Source: Neolecta irregularis DAH-3 (taxonomy: Eukaryota; Ascomycota; Neolectomycetes; Neolectales; Neolectaceae). Taken from it: a stretch of 40,553 nucleotides of DNA. The DNA is taken from contig LXFE01002311.1 in assembly GCA_001929475.1 (NCBI GenBank), positions 1 to 40,553 of the forward strand, written 5' to 3'. Of this stretch, positions 34,956 through 40,553 are shown in pieces. How positions within the stretch are numbered: the first letter of the stretch is position 1; every line of letters starts with the position of its first letter. The notes under the pieces are model-generated. The model had not been told where the DNA came from, ran no database searches, and worked only from the letters and a program-made list of their open reading frames with translations. A program made the translations under genes and the position numbers.

Positions 34956-36118
34956 TCAGTTGATTATCCGGTCTACGCCCTGCCACACGTCGTCTTCAAT
35001 GCGCCCCGGCACATGTTCGCTCGCGGTGCCTGTCCACACGCCTGTCCGCACCAGCATGCTCTCCCAGCCGTAGTTGTTGGCGCCCTGGATGTCTCCCGTC
35101 AGCGCCGCACTACGCTCTTGATACCGCTCTCGGGATTGTCGCCCACCATAAACACCGCGCTGTCCTCGCTGTAGCCCAGCTCCCGCCGCTGCCTCCTCAG
35201 CTTCTCATCCGCATACGCATACGTCTCCCGGGACGGCTTGCCAATGCTCGCGCAGTTGAGCTGCCGCCCCGTAAACCGCGCATACAGTTCCTCTACAAGC
35301 ATCCGGAACGCGCCCTGCCCAAACCGCGGGTACGGGTAGTCGTTCGCCCACAGAAAATCAGGACTCGCGTCAGCACGGTCGCCCCAGAACCCTACTTGGA
35401 AAAGAACAACGGCGGCTCCTCGCGCCGCGCCGCGCCGACATGTCCCACCAAGCAGTCCACTATAATCTGCGCATCAGTCCCCCAGTCGCTTCACATCAGC
35501 AGCTTCCTTTTGTCACATACTCGGAATCGTGAAATACAAATATAGAATCGATATCGCGTGCAGAAATGTCCTTGGCAGGTAATGTCTCATCCACGTGATG
35601 CGCCAGCGGCCATATGCTGGAATTCCACCGCAACATATCAATCCGATTAATAGGATCCTCGAATCCATATCTCCCATTTAGTCTAGATCCCACCTAGACA
35701 TACCGTCTCGCAATTCCCGTACAAATCGGATTCCCCACTATAAATGGCGTCTTGTACCGTTGCGCATGTAACTGGAACGGCGTATGTGACTGAATTATCT
35801 GCTCGGGAAGAACTTCCACGCCCATTGTCCAGGATAATAACCTCGCCCGATCAGTCTCATGATGACCACCCCCATTCGTCAACAAGATAAATGGGATCCC
35901 CCGATCTTTAAGCGTCTGCAGAGTTTTCTGTCCAGCGGGAAGAGCTTTCGGGCCTTTTAAAAGGACCCCGTCGATACTAACGTTAGCTTTTGATTTGCAT
36001 TTCTATTGGTAACGGACTCGAAGGCGAATGAATATGGCGGATTGCTGCTTGAATATCTTCTATGTAGATGACTTTTCGAATACGTTCTATTCACTAGTGT
36101 GCGAAAACTTGGAAACAT
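34956..36118 (-). CDS. HAD-superfamily hydrolase, CECR5/HAD-IIA type
   Basis: The N terminus MFPSFRTLVNRTYSKSHLHRR looks like a mitochondrial presequence. A ~43-nt intron is phased exactly to give FAFDIDGVLLKG, the DxD motif I of HAD phosphatases. Motif II is FILLTNGGG and motif III/IV lies in FMVGDNPESGIK near the C terminus. Other family blocks are QIIQSHTPFQ, FIVGNPICTGIARRYGF (split by a ~33-nt intron) and IGKPSRETYAYADEKL. The protein ends VDRIIN. This is the fungal CECR5-like group; the substrate is not known. The 5' half is AT-rich and the 3' third (below ~35,500) sharply GC-rich. The exact introns around 35,380-35,500 were only partly resolved. Confidence 0.82.
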
Positions 36119-36447
36119 GGTGGTGGTTAGACCTCTGTTATTCACTCGTTCCAGGGAATTGGACTCTAGATACCAAATCGCCATTTTCTCACAGAGCAAG
36201 GACAATGTAATACATAGACGTCGAATATAGCAATTTGTGGTATAGCTTTTAGAAACTTGGTGACTCTACCGTCTTGTGGCAAAACTCGCTACGGAAAAAA
36301 CAATCCTTCGCTAACCTTGCCGATTGAATATTTTATTGAGAAAATCAGTCAAGATATGCACAGAAACCTAGAAGAAAAAAATCGACAGCCGACGATCCAA
36401 TCTTTTTAATTCTAAGTTCCAACACCCCACCAGAATTTCTTTTCTCC
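36119..36447. other. Spacer upstream of the HAD hydrolase gene
   Basis: About 330 bp holding the HAD gene promoter and the 3' UTR of eS27. It is AT-rich; no element recognised. Confidence 0.55.
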
Positions 36448-36874
36448 CTAGGCTTTTCTTCGGAACGAACATCCTTCCGTGAGACGAGCTTTTCCTCCTG
36501 TCGGTTGACATAAAACGGTCGAGCAAGACGCACACAGAACAACAGACTGAGCGTGCGAGAAAACAGTAGTAATGTTGAAACAACCGGGACACTTGAAAAA
36601 TTGTTCAAAATAAGGTCCAAAAGTGGGGTGAATACCTTGACGTCCATGAAAAAGGACCGGGGTCCTTGTACCAGCTGCTTTAATTTGTGTTGCTGTAATT
36701 GGGTTTCCTTTGACGGATGTAATAGGTCTTGTGTGAGAACCTATATTCACAGTTAGCATTTCCATCGATATAAAAACAGCAAGAACACGCCACTCTCCCA
36801 ATCCAAGCGGTACCCGTCCCCTCTGAATTATAAAGAGCAAACCAAATTTCAATAAGAAATAAAGGACGTACCAT
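36448..36874 (-). CDS. RPS27: Small ribosomal subunit protein eS27
   Basis: A 40S-subunit protein with a four-cysteine zinc site. The 3' exon reads [40 protein letters not shown] and CSFRRKA, nearly invariant in eukaryotes. A ~45-nt intron precedes it; the upstream exon gives [20 protein letters not shown] and [10 protein letters not shown]. The 5' end is uncertain. An ATG at 36765 would need an implausible 13-nt intron; the ATGCTAACTG there looks more like a branch site. I therefore place the start at the ATG at 36874, followed directly by donor-like GTACGT, but the exact first exon is unresolved. Confidence 0.85.
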
Positions 36875-37451
36875 GACGGATAAAGTATGGCGATAAAGAC
36901 GGAATACGAGAAAAAAGACACTCGGTGGAGACGATGCGGTGGTGAACTGCACTGCAGATTGCGTGACTTTCTCAAAATTTCAAAAAAGCTAATTTACGGT
37001 TAAAATCAGTCACGTGTTGAGAATGTTTTCGTTTGGGCAAGGTGTGCTCGAACGCTTCTTTATTTGAGAATTTGAATGGATGAAAACGATTAAATATGAT
37101 ATTTGGAATTGCCGGGACGTGGAGGGTACCTTTTATACGTAAACATGATTATGAATTGTATAATCGGTTGTGGATTCCTGATCATTACTCCACGCCCGCC
37201 CGCCGGAGGGTCGCCGGACGGGCGGTTGGACCCCACTGGACATACACTTCATTTAGCCTAATATCCATCCTACAATCCTTCTCACTGTTTACCCGGAATT
37301 AGTATGCTTCAAACCTCTATATTTCGTAATCAGCTATAACAATCACCAAAAGATTACTATATCATTTTGGTACCAAAGGCTATTTAACGAAGACCATCAG
37401 CCCCACTTTCTCACAAAGAATAAATCGTTTATTATTGTGGAATCAGTTATC
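36875..37451. other. Intergenic region with GC-rich inverted repeat
   Basis: About 580 bp between divergent eS27 and the small peptide gene. It is AT-rich apart from a GC-only block at 37193-37226. TATA-like ctatttaa lies about 70 bp before the peptide ATG. Confidence 0.5.
37193..37226. repeat. GC-rich imperfect inverted repeat
   Basis: CGCCCGCCCGCCGG and CCGGACGGGCGG form an imperfect palindrome, with a direct CGCCGG repeat between. It stands out in AT-rich surroundings about 230 bp upstream of the small peptide gene; it may be a protein-binding site or a hairpin. Confidence 0.55.
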
Positions 37452-37642
37452 ATGCGACAATTTACTATGCTCATAGGCCTCATTGCCTTGCTTTTTGCTT
37501 CTTCAGCGGGTATGCTTGGTGCTTTTCATAATCTGAATTCTTAGTTGGAGCCTCAGTCGTACGTCGTCAAATGGATGAAAGAACTGGAGGACCAATAGCA
37601 AAAAAAGGATCATGTCGCCTCTTTTGTAATTATTTGATTTGA
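37452..37642 (+). CDS. Candidate very small secreted peptide (51 aa, two Cys)
   Basis: A 58-bp exon encodes MRQFTMLIGLIALLFASSA, a textbook signal peptide. A 35-nt intron (37510-37544, GTATGC...TTAG) matches the size and borders of other introns here. Exon 2 gives VGASVVRRQMDERTGG, PIAKKGSCRLFC and NYLI before a stop. RR and KK are possible Kex2 sites, so a short C-terminal peptide with a CxxxC pair could be released. An alternative splice from the GTAATT after the second Cys to the TAG near 37680 would end the protein in CDVN instead. I do not recognise a family. The exons are too short for ordinary gene prediction. Support: signal peptide, intron phase, TATA-like sequence. Against: no homologue known to me. 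Confidence 0.5.
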
Positions 37643-37851
37643 TCTCATGGGTAAATACGTCTCCAACGAAAACATTTCTCGTAGGTGATGTCAATTGATA
37701 CCTTTCAACATGTTTCAAGAGAATATCGATCGTTATTTGTAGTAAAGAATATATTTCCGTAATGTATATCAAGACCAATTTATTGATACCAAGTGTGTTT
37801 CACTTTCGAAAATATATTCTCATTTCTTTTCCGAATTTATACAATAGCACA

Positions 37852-39062
37852 TTATTCCTCCGACTTTCTCTTCTTTAACACATTTTCTATAAATGCTTCT
37901 CCCGCCTTGTAACTGCTACGAACCAAAGGTCCACTAGCAACATACAAGAACCCCATTTCCAAAGCCTTTTCTTTCCAATAGTCAAATTTATCAGGGGCGA
38001 TGTATTCTATTACTTTCATATGCCGTTTAGTAGGTCTCATGTATTGTCCAAAGGTAACCACATCCACGTCATTTTTTCTCAGTTCTACCAGTTAGCACAA
38101 ACATGCCAAAACAGTACCGTTTAACGCGTGGATTATCTCGTCGTCGGTTTCGCCTAGACCAAGCATGATACTTGTTTTTGTAATTAAATTTTTCTGGACC
38201 GATTTAGCGAAATACAAGACTTGCAGGCTTTGATTGAAGGAGGCGCGACGATCGCGGACTGAGGGTGTTAAATTTTCTACAGTTTCGATGTTGTGTGCGT
38301 AGACGTCGAGGCCTGAAGCCGCTACTGTTTTGACGTTGTCCAAGTTTCCTGCAAAATCTCCAGTGAGAGCTTCTACAAGGATATGAGGGGCGCTACAATT
38401 AGGATGGATGGATGTAATGGGAGTACGTGTTTTTGATATTCGATATAGTTGATGCGAAATGGGCGGCGCCACCGTCTGGTAGGTCATCGCGGTCGACGCT
38501 TGTCAGAACGACGTAGCCGAGACCCCACTTGCGGATAGCTTGGGCAGTGTGCAGGGGCTCATTTGGGTCTAGGGGAGCAGGGGATCTGCTTGTTTTTACA
38601 CTGCAGAAGCGGCAGGCGCGGGTGCAAGAGTCTCCCATGAGCATGATTGTGGCAGTGGCGGCAGCTCGATCATTGCCACCCCAGCAGTCTGCGATATTTG
38701 GACAGCGAGCTTCTTCGCAAACGGTGTGGAGGTTGAGGCCGCGGAGATCGCGTTTGAGGGCATGGTAGGAGGGACTTGTGGGGATGGGAGATTTGAGCCA
38801 GGAAGGGAGGCGTGGGTTGATAAAGTCTGCGAGAGATGGGCCTGATTTGATAGTAGAGTTCGATATGATAGGAGTTGATGAGGGAGGAGTATGTGGATGG
38901 ACTTGGGGGATGTCTGACGGAGTGAGGAAGTCTGATGGAGTATCTGGGTGGACTGGAATAAATGCTGGATTGGATACTTGAGTAGAGAAAGAGACTGAGG
39001 GAGTACGGGGTGAATGGCGAGAGAGAATTGAAATGGAAAGAGTGCGGAGGGTGGGCGGCATT
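37852..39062 (-). CDS. LIP5: Lipoyl synthase, mitochondrial
   Basis: This radical SAM enzyme inserts two sulfurs into octanoyl groups on lipoate-dependent enzymes. The N terminus [20 protein letters not shown] is a mitochondrial presequence followed by a Pro/Ser-rich spacer of variable type. The auxiliary cluster motif [12 protein letters not shown] (CX4CX5C) and the radical SAM motif CTRACRFC (CX3CX2C) are intact. [67 protein letters not shown] and [14 protein letters not shown] complete the fold; the C terminus has [16 protein letters not shown]. Two short introns lie near 38410 and 38090. GTG codons upstream of the chosen ATG were not used. The 5' half is GC-rich, the 3' half AT-rich. Confidence 0.93.
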
Positions 39063-39587
39063 GAAGAACGCACCACTGATGGAGTTCGCCACTACTCCCA
39101 CCTCCATCCCGACAACATTACACCTCGTCTTGGATATGCTTCCTGGATTGGGGTCAAATATATTGGGATGGAGTATATGCAGCAAGTAGATTGAGATGGA
39201 GGATATGCAGCAAGTAGATAATAATTAGATTGAGGTAGATTGAGATGGAGTATATGCAGCAAGTAGATTGAGATGGAGTATATGCAGCAAATAGATTGAG
39301 ATGGCGTATATGCAGCAAGAAGATTGAGATGGAGCAAGTAGATGGAGATGGAGGATATGCAGCAAGAAGATTGAGATGGAGCAAGTAGATGGAGATGGAG
39401 GATATGCAGCAAGTAGATGGAATGGAGAGAGCATGTGCAATCAAGAGAGGATAGATCAAGATAGAGATGTGTAACAAGATGGAGAGAATAATAGAAGCAC
39501 CGAGGTCCGATGGGAAAAGACCGGTTATGAATAAATGCCGCAATATTATCAAGCCTCTTTCCGTAATGGTAACTGGACAACCTCACG
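39063..39587. other. Divergent spacer, mostly minisatellite
   Basis: This 525-bp spacer lies between the starts of lipoyl synthase and the phosducin-like gene. More than half is the 28-bp repeat described separately; the rest must hold both promoters. Confidence 0.6.
39165..39425. repeat. 28-bp minisatellite
   Basis: Tandem units of the form ATGGAGTATATGCAGCAAGT plus AGATTGAG, with about six near-full copies and shortened 19-bp units lacking the TATATGCAG part. Copies differ by single substitutions (TAT/GAT, AAGT/AAAT/AAGA). It makes long low-complexity frames on the minus strand that are not genes. Confidence 0.85.
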
Positions 39588-40245
39588 ATGGACTCACAGG
39601 ACACGGAATGGAACGACATTCTGCGACAACACGGGATTCTCGCGGCGCGGACGCCTCCACCACAGACGCCGTCGCCGCCGCTGTCTGAGTCTCCTGAATA
39701 CACTTCGTCGAGAGAAGACGAGTTTGACGACGAGGAGACGCGGCGGTGTCTTGCCGCGCGGCGGCAGGAGCTGTCGGCGGCAAGATCGGCGGGGCAGTTT
39801 GGGGAGGTGGTGGAGATCCAGAAGTCTGAGTTTGAGCGGGAGGTGACAGCCGCGTCTGCGGGGGGGTATGTTGTGGTGGTGATGTACAAGGAGGGGATGG
39901 TGCGGTGTGCGTTGCTGAATGTGGAGCTGGCGGCGCTTGCAGCGCGGTACCCGGGCGTCAAATGCGTAAAGATCGAGAGCGAGCGGTGCATCGCTGGATA
40001 TCCTGAGCGCAACCTGCCGACGGTGCTGGTGTACAAGGACGGGGCGGTGGCCATGTCGCGGGTGGGCGTGCCCAGTGCGGGGCTCCACGGTTTCTACTAC
40101 CATACGCTGGCTGACTGCAGATCTGGAGGACTGGCTTGTGGCGGTGGGCGCGCTGGACGCCGAGCGGGTGGGGCGGCACCGCGTGCACGACATGGTGGAT
40201 GCGCACCAGGCGAGCAGTGGCAGCAGCAGCAGCGACTGGGAGTAG
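39588..40245 (+). CDS. PLP2: Phosducin-like protein 2 (PLP2/PDCL3 type)
   Basis: PLP2 proteins are thioredoxin-fold co-chaperones of the CCT/TRiC chaperonin for actin and tubulin folding and are essential in yeast. The opening MDSQDTEWNDILRQHGIL is the family signature. A charged helix region (DDEETRRCLAARRQEL) leads to the thioredoxin-like domain: YVVVVMYKEGMVRCALLNVE, YPGVKCVKIESERCIAGYP and NLPTVLVYKDGAV. A 31-nt intron (40090-40120) joins GLH to DLEDWLVAVGAL, the conserved C-terminal helix. The tail HQASSGSSSSDWE resembles other fungal members. The gene is strongly GC-rich, in contrast to most of the window. Confidence 0.9.
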
Positions 40246-40310
40246 CGGTACCGGAAACGATATGCCGCTGTATGCATATTGCATACACCTTAGATCACAT
40301 ACAGGGAACT

Positions 40311-40385
40311 ATATATCAGACATCCATATATCAGACATCCATATATCAGACATCCATACTATAACCAGACATCCATATATCAACA
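40311..40385. repeat. 15-bp tandem repeat
   Basis: Three perfect and one or two degenerate copies of ATATATCAGACATCC lie between the convergent stops of the phosducin-like gene and the RING gene, so probably in both 3' UTRs. Confidence 0.85.
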
Positions 40386-40387
40386 CA

Positions 40388-40553
40388 TCAGGGACTGCCC
40401 ACCAGCGGCGTGTGCTCGTCGACGCCCACATCGCGCTTGCACACGGGACACACCCGGCGGCGCTGCACCAGCCACGGCGTACTGCGGTCAGCATCGCCAC
40501 CGCTGCGCCACACACATACACGCCGCGTGGTACTCGTGCCCGCACGGCAGCCG
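40388..40553 (-). CDS. RING-H2 zinc finger protein, 3' end only
   Basis: Only the C-terminal exons lie in the window; the gene continues past the right edge. Splicing a ~35-nt intron with donor GTGTGT gives LPCGHEYHAACITPWLVQRR followed by RVCPVCKRDV, the second half of a RING-H2 finger (C-x-H-x2-H-x2-C ... C-x2-C), and the protein ends HTPLVGSP. RING-H2 proteins are E3 ubiquitin ligases; a C-terminal RING like this is common in PA-TM-RING membrane proteins, but the rest is not visible. Confidence 0.75.
   Translation of the reverse strand, partial: GCRAGTSTTRRVCVWRSGGDADRSTPWLVQRRRVCPVCKRDVGVDEHTPLVGSP

Noticed and set aside
36766-36780. 13-nt intron in eS27
   Set aside because: Frame arithmetic would allow it, but it is far too short for spliceosomal splicing; the CTAAC there is more likely a branch site.
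39165-39425. CRISPR-like repeat array
   Set aside because: Units are contiguous tandem copies without unique spacers, and the genome is fungal.
39092-40054. 320-codon minus-strand frame rich in SIYLLH repeats
   Set aside because: Created by translation of the 28-bp minisatellite and the antisense of PLP2.

Overview
This is a gene-dense piece of a nuclear fungal chromosome. The evidence is conserved eukaryotic and fungal genes (Raptor/Kog1, SHQ1, CENP-T, IPI3, delta-12 desaturase, ATP sulfurylase fused to an APS-kinase-like domain), an intron-containing tRNA gene, and spliceosomal introns in almost every gene. The introns are strikingly short: most that I could phase by eye are 30-47 nt, often with a CTAAC/CTGAC-like branch site. 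Genes for complex I (CIA30) and complex IV (SURF1) assembly mean a full respiratory chain, which excludes Saccharomyces/Schizosaccharomyces-type yeasts. The SGNH-type gene at 6.9 kb resembles a family I associate with filamentous ascomycetes. I lean to Ascomycota but cannot fix the lineage; much of the window is AT-rich with several sharply GC-rich blocks.

Layout, left to right: Arb2-domain protein (+) converging on IPI3 (-), 17 bp apart; a non-coding stretch with a GC-rich, hairpin-bearing patch; delta-12 fatty acid desaturase (+); a 1.6-kb gap with a possible decayed gene, short repeats and CTAG-dense DNA; an SGNH/PC-esterase-like membrane protein (+) and CENP-T (+); SURF1 (-) and a UBX4-like protein (+) as a divergent pair; SHQ1 (-) and CIA30 (+) as a divergent pair; ketopantoate reductase (-) and C1D/Lrp1 (+) as a divergent pair; CHCHD2/Mix17 (+); Raptor/Kog1 (-); otubain (-); CSN2 (-); ribosomal protein eL37 (-) divergent from an ethanolamine/choline phosphotransferase (+).

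The right part carries MET3 ATP sulfurylase (-), a BCL7-like small protein (-), an intron-containing tRNA-Gln(CUG) (-), cytosolic aspartyl-tRNA synthetase (+), an F-box protein (-), a CECR5-type HAD hydrolase (-), ribosomal protein eS27 (-), a very short candidate secreted peptide gene with two cysteines (+), lipoyl synthase (-), a 28-bp minisatellite, a phosducin-like protein 2 (+), a 15-bp tandem repeat, and the 3' end of a RING-H2 gene (-).

There is no operon logic. The genes are ordinary housekeeping functions (ribosome and snoRNP assembly, mitochondrial assembly, TORC1, protein turnover, lipid and sulfur metabolism) packed with very short spacers, often as head-to-head pairs that probably share promoters. 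The least explained items are the secreted peptide at 37.45 kb, the uniformly tiny introns, the sharp GC changes inside single genes, and the candidate decayed gene at 5.6-6.3 kb. I found no transposase, reverse transcriptase, CRISPR array or virus-like gene.
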